In this document: one piece after another, positions 1 to 12,415 of the stretch | Position numbering within the stretch: position 1 is the first letter of the stretch | Layout of the letters: every line of letters starts with the position of its first letter | Assembly: GCA_022575985.1 (NCBI GenBank) | Contig: JAKSXM010000284.1 | Location: 62,001 to 126,000, forward strand | From: Anagrus nilaparvatae | Lineage: Eukaryota; Arthropoda; Insecta; Hymenoptera; Mymaridae | Direction: 5' to 3' | DNA: 64,000 bases | The notes under the pieces: generated by a model | Databases searched by the model: none | Seen by the model: only the letters and a program-made list of their open reading frames with translations | What the model was told of the DNA's origin: nothing | Position numbers and translations under genes: made by a program

Positions 1-532
1 CATATCATATTGCATGTTTAATTACATAGTAAAACTGTGGCTATTCATAAATAAAAATCATTATTATTTTTATTTTCAAAATTTTCTCAAGAAAAAAATT
101 CTAATTACTGTCCCTCAAAATAATTTTTTTTTGTTCTGGGCTATCGAAATTTTACAATAGGATGACGAAATACTCGAATTAATTTTTAAATATTTTCATA
201 AATAAAAACCATTATTATTCTTATTTTCATAATTTATCTCAAAAAAAAAGTTTTAAGATTCAATCTTAAAACAGACAAATAAATAAAATATTTTTGAGAA
301 AATAGTATATTTCTAACAAAGGAAGCAAAAAATCGAATGGTCCAGATTGCAGGTTAATTACCTGATAAATTGTGATCTGAGGCATTTTTTTTCTCCCATG
401 GAAAAAAACGCTTTCGACCCGCTAGAAAAAAAATTTTTTTAATTTGTTTCAATGAAATTAGCTTTTTCTGCATAACCTTTATTAAAACAATTAAATGATA
501 TCCATTAGTAAATATTAATTATTTATCTTTAG
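1..532. other. Intron of the GMC gene, 3' part
   Basis: AT-rich intron ending in ATCTTTAG at 525-532. It carries a direct repeat of about 46 bp (CATAAATAAAAAYCATTATT and following bases) near 46-91 and again near 195-242, about 149 bp apart. No exon with the missing FAD-binding motif was seen here. Confidence 0.6.
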
Positions 533-2258
533 ATACTCTTACTGGAAGCAGGTGATGAAGAACCTCTGGTAACTGGAGTACCAGGTTTTACGCCTTATTT
601 ATTTTTAGACAGTAGCTTAGATTGGGGCTACAAAACATTACCAGAACCATCGGCTTGTAAAATAAACAAGGATAATAAGTGCCACTGCCCCAGAGGAAAA
701 GTTATGGGTGGAAGCAGCTCTATAAATTTAATGCTTCATTCACGAGGTGTTCAAAATGATTATAACGAATGGGCTAATCTTGGTAATGAAAATTGGGATT
801 ATAAAAATATTTTGCCGTATTTTCAAAAACTAGAAGGAATTTACCCAGATTTTAAGGTAATAGAATTATTTTTAAAATTTTATAAATATTTTTTTATTTA
901 ATATTTAGAAGAAAGTAAATAAAATTCTTCAAATTTTATCTTTTTTTTAGACGAAACAAAACAGTTCTGAAAATTCATCTAACTCTTATTTTAAGATGCA
1001 GTATTTGCCATATAAGGACAATAATTATGAGATTTTCATGAATGCTTTTCAAGATTTAGGATTTAATGAAATTAATGAATATTCTCCAGATCAAATAGGA
1101 AGAATACGTCGAAAAACAACATCTTTCCATGGAGCACGTCAAAGTGTAAACGATGCTTACATTAGGTCAATTAGAGATAAAAGAAAAAATTTGGTTATTG
1201 AAACCAATGCAATTGTTAAAAGAGTTCTTATTGACAAACAAACTAAACGTGCTTTTGGAGTGGAATACACTTCATCAAAAACAAATCGCACTTTCAAAGC
1301 TTATGCTAAGACAGAAGTCATTTTATCAGCAGGAGTTATAGATTCGCCAAAACTATTAATGCTATCTGGGATTGGACCAGCTGATGAATTAAAAGAAGCT
1401 AAAATAAATTTAATTCACAATTTACCATCAGTTGGAATGAATTTGCAAGATCATGTATTTATTTCAGCTTATTCATTTTTGCTAACAAACCAAACATCAC
1501 AATTAAAAAATGTTGAAGATATGTTTGAGGACATAGATTATTGGATGAAATATAAAAATGGTCCACTTTCATCAATCGGTATGAAAGATTTGGCGGTTTA
1601 TGCTCAATCTAAATTTGAAAATAGAACTGGGCTACCTGATATTCAATATGGTTTTAGAAATATAATCCACGAGAATATTAACAATAAATCAAGTGGATCT
1701 CATTTTAGGTATTACCCACAATCATATTATAATGCAATAACTATAACAGTAAGTTTATTGCGCCCAAAAAGTAGAGGATGGATTAAACTAAATAAAACAG
1801 ACCCTTCGGGGAGTCCGCCACTGATAAAAGCAAATTACTATAACGAAGCTGAAGATATGGATACAATTATAGATGGAGCTCTAAAAATTAAATCTATTTT
1901 TAAAACTGATACTTTTAAAAAATTTGGCTTGAAGGAAAATACAAAACCATTAAAAGCTTGTGAAAACTTGACATTTGATAGTTATGAATATTTTAAATGT
2001 GTAGCGACTTTTTATACTATTTCGTCATCACATCCAGTAGGAACGTGTAAAATGGGTCCTAAAAATGATTCTAAAGCTGTTGTTGATCAAAATCTAAAAG
2101 TTCATGGTATTCAGGGATTAAGAGTCATCGACGCATCTATTATGCCGTTAATTCCAAGAGGTAATACAAATTCGCCCACTATGATGATAGCTGAGAAAGC
2201 TAGTGAATCAATTAAAATACAGTGGCTCGATCAAGACAACGGTTTTATGGAGACCTAA
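533..2258 (+). CDS. GMC-family oxidoreductase (glucose dehydrogenase-like), 3' part
   Basis: FAD-dependent glucose-methanol-choline oxidoreductase; insect members oxidise sugars, alcohols or ecdysone, and the substrate here is unknown. Two exons are visible: 533-856 (108 codons, begins in phase 0 after TTTAG) and 951-2258 (435 codons plus stop), separated by a 94-nt intron with GTAATA and a T-run plus AG. The first opens with [10 protein letters not shown], the end of the FAD-binding fold, then [13 protein letters not shown] (GMC signature 1). The second exon has [16 protein letters not shown] (signature 2) and near the end [12 protein letters not shown] with the catalytic-type His, then [16 protein letters not shown] with Asn at the second active-site position. 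The N-terminal exon or exons with the GxGxxG dinucleotide motif must lie left of position 1, so the gene is partial in the window. No frame break is seen, so it is probably functional. AATAAA occurs at about 2389. Family call is secure; the subfamily is not. Confidence 0.93.
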
Positions 2259-3463
2259 CCTTTTCAAAGTGTCATTAAGTAGCATTGGATAATGTAAATA
2301 TGACATATGCTTCAAGAGTCTTTATTTCCAAAAATATGGTCCAAATTTCGATTAAGAACATTTAGGGCCCAAGAAAACTGTTTTTATTAATAAAAAACTA
2401 CCGAAAATCCTTGAAAAGTAGGGATAAATATACTTTTCTTTGTCCCTGAAAAGGCAAAATATTAATCAAAACAATTATTGATAAGTATAAATTTGATAAG
2501 TGTAATTTATATTTAGAAATTGATGCGATTTTTAGCTTAAAAAAATGAAATTGTCAATTTTTCTAAAATTCGCATCAAGGAAGTTCACTTCAAAAATATA
2601 TGATACGACATTTAACGTTCAATAAATTTTTAATTATAGTGCAACCTTCTTTGTTACGTGTTTTCCTTTTATTGACAAGTCTGTATAATATTTCCTGACA
2701 AGAAAAATGCGGGTTAATTGGATGCTACTTGAAATCCTGAAAGATCTAAAAATAATCAATAAAAAAAATTTAATAAAAAATTTAAATTAGACAGTTTTTA
2801 GTAACTAACTTCCTGTAAAAAAATGGGAACAGCGAAACAACTTTCATTGATATGATATATTTCGACAATACATTTTTTTCCAGCTTGAAAATCTTATAAA
2901 ATTTTCTGTGAAATATATAATTTCAAATTTAACCCAGTTAAAGTCATAAGAGTTTATGATGTTTATTTTTCTTGTTATCTGCGACTACAAAAGGACTTAC
3001 CTATTCCGTTTAAATTAAAAACTGGTTTTAAGTCTGTGCCATAAAATCTCAAGCTTTTTAAATAGAACTCAATAATATTTAACCATGAACCAAAATAAAT
3101 TAAATGACTAAAAAATTTTTTTTTAATTATTATTAAATTAAAATCATTAATAGACACCTAAATTGAAAAAACTGAAAATTAGTAATAAAAGGGATAGTAT
3201 GAAAAAAATAATTTATCCCTGTAAATATGCAACAATTTTTAAACTTCAGTATAAAGAAAACCATGCTTAAAGGAGATAGGAACAGTTTGACACAGAAAAA
3301 TTCTTGCTACATTTTAGTCGTTTTATTTACAAATTTACAATTCAAATCCTAATTTTATTTTTTTTTCACTTGTAGAAATAGTACTAAATTTACTTGTTAT
3401 TCTATAAAATATTTATTAAATTTTAAAGTGTCTTTGAACAAATTAAAGCTTCGAATTCGCGAG
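2259..3463. other. Convergent intergenic region
   Basis: This 1.2 kb gap separates the 3' ends of the GMC gene (+) and the sideroflexin gene (-), so it should hold both 3' UTRs. Candidate poly(A) signals are AATAAA near 2389 (+), and on the minus strand AATAAA read from TTTATT at about 3412 and 3325. Nothing else recognised. Confidence 0.5.
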
Positions 3464-6400
3464 TTATAGTCCTTTATTGTAATAAACGTTTTCAATTTTT
3501 GGATATTTAGAACGTATTTCTTTTTGTACATCTTCTTCTAATTCATCAACACGAACACGAACTTTTTGAGAAAATACTGCACAGGCCAAGGGTGTTGCGA
3601 ATGTTAAGCAAACTCCACAAATTACAAGTTGAATTGGAGCTGCTATCCATTTTGCGTTTTTAAGTAGGTTTCGTCGATCCAGATAGTTCATTATTATAGG
3701 TGACAATACTATAATAGTAAAATTTATTCAAATTTTTTAGTTATATAACAGGAATTTGTGGTTCCATTATATAAAATTAAACTTACCCATGCTAGGCGAA
3801 GCCATTAAGACCCTTGAAAAAATAACTGAAGAAATAGCATGTTTAGCAGCTAATTTACTTCTACCAACTTGTTTTCCATTTTCATCTTGTAATTCAATGC
3901 CATCTCTCAGCTCAGTATTCCTCATCAATGGTATATTGACACAATTACCTGCTGCAATAGCAGTGAATGGGACAAGTCGCCCTATCAATGGTGGTGCAGA
4001 ATTTGCCAATTTATTTAAACTTAATGCTGTCACAAGTGAACCAGTCGTTGCACCAACATAACTTGTACCTAATGTTGACAAAGGAATTGTAGTTGAACCG
4101 CTTCGGTTTGTATAGTTAACAACGGCATTGAAAGACTGGTTAAACCATTGCCAAAACAAGACTGCTGGAGTTGACCTAAAAAATAAATTTTTTAATGCTC
4201 CTTTCATCCTACTGTTAAATCTATAAATAAGAACTATTCCTAAGAACACAAAATTTGAACCTTGGATTACTGATGAAGTAAGGGAGGGCTTCATTTGCTT
4301 AATAATCTACATCGTAAATATAGACGCACCGGAAACGAGGATCACTATAAAGAATACGACTCGCTTAAAGCTAACCTCACAAACACACTAAATGATCTGA
4401 GATCCAATTTTTACAAAAATCGTATCAAAAATCTAGATAAACCTCATAAAATCTGGAAAGAACTTAGACATCTAGGCTTTGTCGAAGCTAAAACTAGCAG
4501 TAATTTCTATAATCTCTCTGCTGACACCATAAATGAAAATTTCATTGCTTTTCAAAATCCATTACCAACTCCTAACCTACCTCTAAACTCGCCTTCTTTC
4601 AAGAACAATATCAACGAAGAGTTCAAGTTCTCTCAAATCACTGACAAAGAAATTGAAACTGCAGTTTCCTCTTTCACCTCAACAGCTGTAGACGTCGATG
4701 GGCTTTCAGTAAAACTTTTATCTCTAGGCCTACCAATATTAATGCCTATTCTTCTTGACATTTTTAATCTCTCAATAAATTCCAACACCATCCCAAACAG
4801 GTGGAAAGAAGTCTTAATAATGCCCGTAAACAAAGTTAGCAGACCGCAAAGCCCCACAGACTTTCGCCCAATCGCTCTACTTTGCCTAATTTCTAAAGTT
4901 TTCGAAAAGACACTCCACAACCAAATAACAAAATTCCTAGAAACCAACAGCCTGCTAGACAACCTGCAATGCCGATTCAGAAAACGGAGAAATCCACAAG
5001 TCCTGCTTGCCAAGCTCCTAGATGACGTCACTAGTAACATAGAAGCAGGGAAACTAACCTTCTTAATTCTATTTGATTTCAAAAAAGCTTTTGATAGCGT
5101 CTCTCACGGCCTATTGCTGAATAAACTAAAACTCTATGGCTTCTTAGATGAAACTATTGCTTGGTTTAAATCTTATCTAGTAAACAGAAAGCAAGCTGTA
5201 ATCAACAGCAGTAATAACTCCTACTCCAAATGGGAAAACATCAAGAGAGGAGTCCCACAAGGCTCCATTCTTGGTCCCCTGTTGTTCCTAGTCTTTATAA
5301 ATGATATTAAAGATTTTCTTTTGAACTCTAACAGGCTATTATTTGCTGATGATCTCCAAATCTACCTCTCCACTGAATATGATAATATCGATTCAAATCT
5401 TAACAAACTCATAGACGATATAATAAATATCAAAAATTGGGCTCATGATAATCAACTAGGAATTAACTTAGCCAAAACTAAAGCTACTGCATTCGGTCCT
5501 CAAAAACATCTCGAAAATTTTTTCTAATCTGGCATCTCGATTCAACTACCTAACCATAATATCAGCATTCCATTTGTAAAGACTGTCGAAAATCTAGGTA
5601 TCATTTTCGATCATAAACTAAAATGGGATGATCATATTATCAAGATTTCTAATAAAATACGTAGCACGCTTTACAGATTAAGATATTTCAAAAACTATGT
5701 TGACTTGGAAACCAGGAAGCAACTAGTAATGTCCCTAATCATGCCCCACTTTGGTTACTGGTCATCCATACTAGGGAATCTTAAAAACGAGCACATTAAG
5801 ACCTTAAATGTACTACTAAATTCAGCAATCAAATATATCTTTAACTTGGGTTACTATGACCACGTTTGCAACTTTAGAAAGAGTCTCAATTGGCTAGAAA
5901 TTGGAGATAGATTTAAATTCAATAGTGCTTCTTATTTAAAATTCTGTTATTCCAGTACCCAGACTTTTTGTTTTCAAAATTAAAATACAGGATACCCCCT
6001 AGAGAACTCAGGCCCAAATTCAAAGAGCTTGAGGTCCCTACTCATCATTGCAAACCCTACGCATCTTCTTTCTTAGTTAGTACCGGGCTATATTGGAACA
6101 CTCTTCCACCAGGTATTAGACTATCCTCCTCTTTTAACACCTTCAAGAATAATCTTTTCAAACATATCAATAGCTCTCCCAATCAGACTCTTAACATAGT
6201 CTCCCATCTCTAATCTTATCAATACCAAAAACTCAAATTAATCTATCAACAAACCTCCACTTCCAAATCCACAATCCACATACCCTTTTCCATTCTCTTA
6301 TATAAATTAACTTACGCATCATCTAATTAATGAACTATATACTGTAAATCTAGCTTATATTAAATTTAACTAATTATGTAATTTTATATTGTCTTGCTTT

Positions 6401-7218
6401 TAATTTTATTTTACATTCTGTATATATAAATGATATAAAATGTATGATTTTCTGCCTTTGTATATTTATACAATAAATAAAATATCAAATATCAAAATCA
6501 AACTATTATTAAAAATGAAATTTAATTTTTTTGCACATTTAATAAATAATTTTTAATTACTTTTCAAAATGTGAATTTATATTTCAGCAGACGTACTTGT
6601 AAAATGTCATCATGAAACCTGTAATCGCCATATTCATAGGTACTTGAGCAGACATTCTTCCAATTAAAACCATTTTTTCTTGGGTGTCTGGGTGATACGC
6701 ACTATCGTATAAATATTTTGCATTCCATAATTCATCTTCATTTATTCCTAATTGAGATAATGAAGTACCTCTTCTAAAAATATAAATTTTAGCATCGTAA
6801 GAACAAAAGTAATAAATTTAAAATTTGTTTTAGAAAAAATGGTTATTTAAAAATCATGGCATTTTCTAGGGAGAGAAGTATTAGTTTTTAATATTTGGCC
6901 ATACTTAATCATACGCTATTCATAAAATTAACCTTCTCGAGGGAAATTCTAGTCAACTTCTAAGGGTATTTTTGGACTTATTTAAATATTTAAAATCTTT
7001 CAATCAAAATATTTAAGTAAATAATAAAAATTAGTGCTCGTAAATAAATATTAAAAAATAACCAAATACCTATATTTAGTAACGATTTCCTTGGCCCTTT
7101 CAAGTTCATCGTCTGATGCAAATAAATTTAATGGATTAGTAACTTTTAAAAAATGTCTAGCTCTTCCTTCAAATGTATCTTGGTCCCATCTTGGCTTATC
7201 AATATCAATTTCCGACAT
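3464..7218 (-). CDS. Sfxn1-3: Sideroflexin, SFXN1/3 class (mitochondrial serine transporter)
   Basis: Inner-mitochondrial-membrane carrier; the SFXN1/3 class imports serine for one-carbon metabolism. Exons read on the minus strand: 7218-7070, 6773-6597, 4175-3787, 3708-3464. Each join keeps frame at GT-AG sites (phases 2, 2, 1) and gives 319 residues, the normal family length. The start is placed at [20 protein letters not shown], which aligns with family N-termini; an in-frame ATG six codons upstream is less likely. Diagnostic strings: HPDT (residues 77-80), [11 protein letters not shown] (88-98), [10 protein letters not shown] (110-119), [19 protein letters not shown], and the C-terminal [17 protein letters not shown] and NYTNRSG favour the SFXN1/3 group over SFXN2. 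Intron 2 (6596-4176) is 2.4 kb because it holds a LINE in antisense; intron 3 is only 78 nt. No coding damage seen. Confidence 0.95.
4230..6501 (+). mobile_element. 5'-truncated Jockey/CR1-like non-LTR retrotransposon in Sfxn intron 2
   Basis: A LINE fragment of about 2.3 kb lying antisense to the sideroflexin gene. The left edge is approximate: recognisable protein begins near 4250 with [11 protein letters not shown], i.e. just after the lost endonuclease. The right edge is the short A-rich tail ATAAATAAAATATCAAATATC at about 6472-6501. The higher G+C of its coding part sets it apart from the intron. No clear target-site duplication was identified. It is dead, with breaks near 4290, 5525 and 5980, and its 5' end is missing. 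Confidence 0.85.
4250..6213 (+). pseudogene. Reverse transcriptase ORF of the LINE, broken
   Basis: The main open stretch, 4295-5527, carries the RT core in order: [39 protein letters not shown] (motif A Asp), [20 protein letters not shown], and [11 protein letters not shown] with FADD in place of YADD. A frame shift near 4285-4295 separates it from the upstream residues [13 protein letters not shown] single in-frame TAA at 5525-5527 interrupts it; the same frame then continues to 5983 through [18 protein letters not shown], typical of RT C-termini. A second frame change near 5970 leads to the last segment, ending [16 protein letters not shown] at 6213. Family resemblance is to Jockey/CR1-type elements; the exact clade is inferred. 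Confidence 0.85.
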
Positions 7219-8160
7219 ATTTTTATAATATTTCAAACCCTTGAATTTTCTTAATACCTGGCAAATAAAATTTTGAGCCTTGTAATTAAAATAATTTTAA
7301 TGGTAAATAAATGAATTGTTCTGATTTAATATATGACTTTGCATCATTTAAAATAGTGTCAATCTAAATATTTGCATGTAACTGTATAAACCTTTTGTTT
7401 TTATTATTATTTTTTACATTGTTGTCTAAAGATAAATAAAGATAAAATATGAGATATTTTATTTTTTTAATTTTCAATGTCATGTAATAAGAAAAGAAGA
7501 ATGATATAATCTAAAAATATGAAAATAAAACACTTTCATAATTTTGTAAATTCTTTTGCATGGAATAATTTATTGTAAAAAATTATAAAACACACATTGT
7601 GAGTGTTATTTGCCTTACTTTCAGGATCATAATGTTGTTTACGTACACGTCATTTTTGTAATAACTGAACTAGAATTTTTTTTTCTTCTAAATGTATTAA
7701 TAAATAATAATTTTATTTTGTGTTATAAATAAAAAAAAATTTGAAGGCTGTGTATAAATTAATCTAGAATTTAAAAAATAAAAATAAAAAACTTGTTGAA
7801 ATGTTATATTTTAATAGTTTTATTTTAAATAAAATGATCAAACGTTCTATAAATCATAGAAATTTTCCTCATGACAGAAATTAAAAGAGCACTCATCTTA
7901 ATGATTACTTTCTAATACACACTCATACATGTAAATAAAATTGTAATAATTCGCTGTTTATATTTGTACTATGTAACATGATCAGCGTCACGTGCAAGTT
8001 TACCAGGTAAGTGTTATAGATTTAGATCATTTGAAGAAATTCGCACGTAATTATTAATAATAATATTTATGTTTGACCAATATTTTATTGCTATCATTAA
8101 TAAAATTAATAGTTTTTTTTTTGAAAATTTAAGTCGAAAACCTGAGAAATTGATTAGAAA
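7219..8160. other. Upstream region of Sfxn; no gene seen
   Basis: Contains the presumed promoter and 5' UTR of the minus-strand sideroflexin gene, but no convincing TATA box or initiator could be chosen. Otherwise AT-rich, with nothing recognised. Confidence 0.4.
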
Positions 8161-8162
8161 AA

Positions 8163-8217
8163 ATGGCCTAAATCATACGTAAATTGGCAACCGTAGCTAA
8201 GCCGAAGATAGTAAACT
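8163..8217. repeat. Short dispersed repeat, AATGGCC...GTAAACTA type (copy 1)
   Basis: AATGGCCTAAATCATACG, then AGCCGAAGATAGTAAACTAC. Related copies, some inverted, lie at about 27001-27073, 53585-53660 and 54560-54610. In the best copy (27001) the ends AATGACCCAAATCGC and CGATTTGGGCCATT pair, so it is a hairpin repeat. This copy abuts the CACTGAAAA element at 8219. Confidence 0.5.
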
Positions 8218-8218
8218 A

Positions 8219-8684
8219 CACTGAAAAAAAAATCCACTTACGCCAAGCGAGATTACGCTTGTGGGAAGCAAAATTTTTTACATTATTATCTAGTACAAAA
8301 AAAGTGTATTTTCTACTCTAGGGAGACGACTTTTTTGCCCGTTATATGTAAAACTATGTTTTAAATCACGGGACAAAATATTATGGGGTTCGACTTTTGC
8401 ATGCTGCCTGTACTCGCTCGTGCATACAACACTGCAAAGTCATAACTAATATTTTGTCTCTTGTTTAAAAAATAGCTATTTTTGACGTGCTCAAACGATT
8501 GCAAATGAATTTTTCGCTCATTTAGGATATGCTCGTAGACTGCAGTGGTACGATTTTTTGTTTTTATTTTCTTTACATTTAAGGTCATTTGTAATTGTAT
8601 GAGCAATAAAAAAATTCTGCTAGCAGTTCCGCTAAACGCAATCAAAATTTTTCCTCTTGCGGAAAACGGATTTATTTTTCAATG
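8219..8684. mobile_element. MITE-like element, CACTGAAAA family (copy 1)
   Basis: Begins CACTGAAAAAAAAATCC and ends GGATTTATTTTTCAATG, imperfect terminal inverted repeats. The interior shares strings such as ATTGCAAATGA and TTTTCTTTACATTTAAGGTCA with copies at 20318 and 45270. It has no believable coding capacity. Ends of this kind suggest a DNA transposon derivative, but no target-site duplication was established. Confidence 0.6.
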
Positions 8685-9849
8685 TACAATAAGGATTATT
8701 TTTTATTTTTTTAACCACAGGTAGTATAGTGTACTATATTTTAATGTTTTACAAGTTTTTAACAAAAAACTCACTAGAATTGCACGATTGGGACTCCAGA
8801 ATGGCGGCTATTGATAAAAATCAGTTTAATAACTATGCTTTTACATTATTGGCACAATCATAAATTGTTTAAAATAAAAATTTCATAACAGAAGAAGATT
8901 TTTAATTTTTTAGTATCAGAAAAGGGTTTCTCCTACAGGGGATTTTCTAAAAAATTAAAAAATATAGTTTTTTAACTTACCAAGACTATAAAAAAAATTT
9001 AAAGATGGTGTATTTTTTTATAGTAAAAACACCGTATGATTTTTTTATACTTAACCAATAAATTGGTTGATTTTCCAACGTAATTGTCACGTTTGTCGAA
9101 AAATTCAAAATCACATTTCAAGGTCTCAAAAAGATCATAAAGGCTAAAAAAAAAAAAATTTCTTGAAAAATAGTGTAATGAGTTTTTCAGTTTACCTAAA
9201 ATTACCAAGTTGCAAATAATATTCGGTTAGTTTTTGAGATCTCTTATACATTTTCTATCCGCATTAGGCCATTTTGACCAAACTAACTAAAATAAAAACA
9301 CTGCTAATAAGATGGCAAATCCGTTCCTCTTTCAAACAAAATAAAATTTTAAAATTTTAGCATTTAATATGTACTTTTCGGGGGAAAAAATATATAATTA
9401 ATTATTTACCCTTTTAAAATTGAGAATTCAAACAACGTTTCTAAAATAAATCAGGCTAAAAATTAATAATTTATTAACTTTTATTTTTTTTAAATAAATA
9501 ATACAATTATAGTTTCCGTTGATGTATAATTTACATTAGTCATAAATAATTTAATACCCTTTTCCTGCTATATAAAAATTTTCACAGAAGAACATTTTTT
9601 ACAGTGTGCATAAAGTAAGATATTTTTAATTACTTTTTATGTCTTTAAATTCTACTTATTCCAATTTATGAATAATCAATCAATCATTAATTTATTCGCA
9701 TCAGTATGCCCTTAATTATCACGTTTTATGCAGGTGCGTCAAATATCAAACATTTATCATTAAATTACTTCCTTAAAAAAAAAAGTTGAAATCAGCACAC
9801 CAGGAAAATTAGGATTAAATCTAAAAAATTATTAATTTTATTTGTAACG
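8685..9849. other. Intergenic, nothing recognised
   Basis: AT-rich sequence with long T and A runs. Short reading frames here have no family resemblance or splice context. Confidence 0.4.
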
Positions 9850-10333
9850 AGTCTACCCGGAAACTACATGTGTCGACCTTGCACATCTACTTTCTTACAC
9901 ATTTTCTTGCACGAATAAAATATTACACATTAAATTAATTAACAAAATAAATCTTGCACTAGTGTAGGCAAAATAATAATTAAATATTTTGTATATTTTA
10001 ATTGTGAAACAATATGAAAATTGGGGTTCCATTCACTGGTCATAACTTTCGTTGTCCATCCAGGTTTTGAAACAGACCCATAAATGAATTTTGCGGAAAA
10101 ATTTCAATTCCGGGTTCATAAAATTAGAATTCATCAAAATTTAGAGTGGAATAATTTCCGAAAATGACCAGTGAAAGGCGCCCTTGAAAATTATAAAAAT
10201 ATATACAATATTTAGTTATTAATTTTCCTAAACTTATGTAAAATTAATTTTGTTAATTAATTTAATGTGTAATATATTTTTCGTGTAAGAAAATAAAAAA
10301 TAAAAAATCGAAATGTGTAGGTTCCGGGTAGTC
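9850..10333. mobile_element. Foldback element with CTACCCGGAA ends
   Basis: The left end AGTCTACCCGGAAACTACAT (9850) is mirrored by ATGTGTAGGTTCCGGGTAGT near 10313-10332. Pairing continues inward (TTACACATTAAATTAATTAA against TTAATTAATTTAATGTGTAA). At its centre is a further hairpin, CATTCACTGGTCATAACTTTCG at about 10031 against CGAAAATGACCAGTGAAAGG at about 10157. About 480 bp, non-coding. Confidence 0.7.
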
Positions 10334-11415
10334 TCTTTATATCCTTTATCGTAAATTACATAAATTTACACGAAAACATTAAAAAAATTATAATTATTAA
10401 CTTTTACCTTTTTTTTTAAATTAATATTTACCTAAAACTATTAAAATAAAAAATTACATAAATAATGGAAATAAAAATGTGTGAAAAAAAAATCATGTGA
10501 AATGATCTACGATTCGCAAGGTTAAGGATAAATTTTTTACCTAATAACCCTGATACTGTACTTGAAACATTAAAGTATCCTTTTATTTACATTCAACGAA
10601 CTCAAGTGACCTCAATATTTTTACATACAAAATGCAACATGCTTATAAAATAACGAAAGTTAAAAGATTAAATTTACAAAAAAAAAATATTTATTTTTGA
10701 CCTTTTTCATTTTGAAATATTAGTTTGCTTATGTGTTATGATCATTGATAAATTTGTAATATAATTTTCTTGTCAAATGGAAAAAAAGATGTACTGGAAA
10801 GTGTACGTTTCTAAAAGGAGTCTTTTCCTTGTATTTTTTAAAAATATAAATAACTTGTCATGTTTAGAATTCGTTTTTATTCTTGTTATTTTATAAAAGT
10901 ATGTTTTTACATTTTTTGATGTAATATATTATAAAGTAATTACAGAATTATTAGATGTAAGAAAAAAGGTAGTTTCAAATAGTTACAAGTTAATAAACGT
11001 CAAATTTTTATTTATGCGTTTATTAAAAATTTTAATTGTAAATGAAAAATGTTTTTTTTATTTTAATGAATCTTGTAATAAATTTCATTGATTTTCGCGC
11101 TTAGATTCTCAGATTTAATGCTGAGATTTTAGTATTTTATTAGACTAAAAAAAACTGTTACCTACTTTGTAGTTCCAAAACTTATTCTAGAGAGGCAAAT
11201 TTATTTCAAATAGTTTTACCTGTTTGAAAAATGCAGAGCCCACAATAATTTTTACAAACATGATTTCTGGAGAAATTCAGAAAATTTTAGAATCTTTAAT
11301 ATCCTGATATTGAAGTTTAGGGTTGAATAAGCAACAAAAAACAATAGGAAAAACAAGAAAGATAAGCAGAAAATCTTAATTTTGTTTCGTTTTTACCTTT
11401 GATATTCGAAAAATG
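10334..11415. other. Intergenic, nothing recognised
   Basis: Plain AT-rich sequence with no supported gene or repeat boundary. Confidence 0.4.
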
Positions 11416-11513
11416 CACTGAAAAAGAAAGCAGAATTCCGCTTGTAGCTAGCAAAATCTTTTTATCTCGTCAAATTGCAAATGGCTAGTCACAAGCGGAA
11501 TTATTTTTCAGTG
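11416..11513. mobile_element. Minimal 98-bp MITE, CACTGAAAA family
   Basis: CACTGAAAAAGAAAGCAGAA, then TTCCGCTTGT; the right end is ACAAGCGGAATTATTTTTCAGTG. The two ends pair almost throughout, with a short centre. This is the cleanest definition of the family's ends in the window. Confidence 0.75.
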
Positions 11514-12415
11514 TGCGAGAAATTCAGAGTCTGAGATTTATAGACTTTCAAGCAATAAATTTTCATTTTCAGTGTATTTTATTCTAATATTTACAACCAA
11601 TTATTTAGCACATCTACCAAATTTTTTGAAAAAAATTCAAATATTTTTACAAATTATGGTTATTATATACAGGAATTAATTTTCCGAAAGTCATTTTTGA
11701 GGTCTATGATACGAATTTGGATCCAATTTTTTCAAATTAAATCCAATACCAATCAAATGAAAAACACCAAAAGTTACTTGCATTGTTTTATACATTATTA
11801 AATTATTTAGGACTTTCCTGAAATAATTAAATGACATTCCAATAATAAAATGTTCATGAAAATTTCCAATTTGTCAAAAATGCGTTTCTAAATTAATGTC
11901 CTTAATCTCCAGCAAAAAAAAATCAAAAAATATAACGGTATCAAAAAATTTTTTATGTTTTTATTTTATCCTCATCTTTAATCCAGTTTTATTGATATTG
12001 AAAGTGTATATCAAGGAAATTATAAGAAAAATATATATCAAGTTTCAAACATATAAAATTTTTATTATAAACATTAAAATTTAAGTCAACGTACCATGTA
12101 TTAAAAATTATTCCACATATTTAATATAGGTTAACTTGATAAATAAATTTATATTTAATTCTTGATTTAATTTTTTATTTTTAATTTGTATTCATTTTGT
12201 GTAAAATATATTTTTTTGATTTTCTGAATTTTTAAATTTAATGTATGTTAACATTTGAGCTGTGTTTTTGTATTATAAGAATTATCCTAGTAGTCCAGGA
12301 GGGCCCATAAGGCTTGTGAGCATGGTGGATTCAAAATTAAGCGAACAATTTGAGTTTTTTTGGTGTTGATTACAAATTTTTAGATTCTTTTTCAAAACAA
12401 TTGTTACGTTTCCCA
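11514..12415. other. Intergenic, nothing recognised
   Basis: AT-rich. A small open frame at 11896-12084 is lysine/isoleucine-rich low-complexity translation and is not supported as a gene. Confidence 0.4.

Noticed and set aside
1153..1341. 62-codon frame inside the GMC gene
   Set aside because: Shadow in another frame of the GMC oxidoreductase exon.
3756..4061. 101-codon + strand frame
   Set aside because: Antisense shadow of sideroflexin exon 3.
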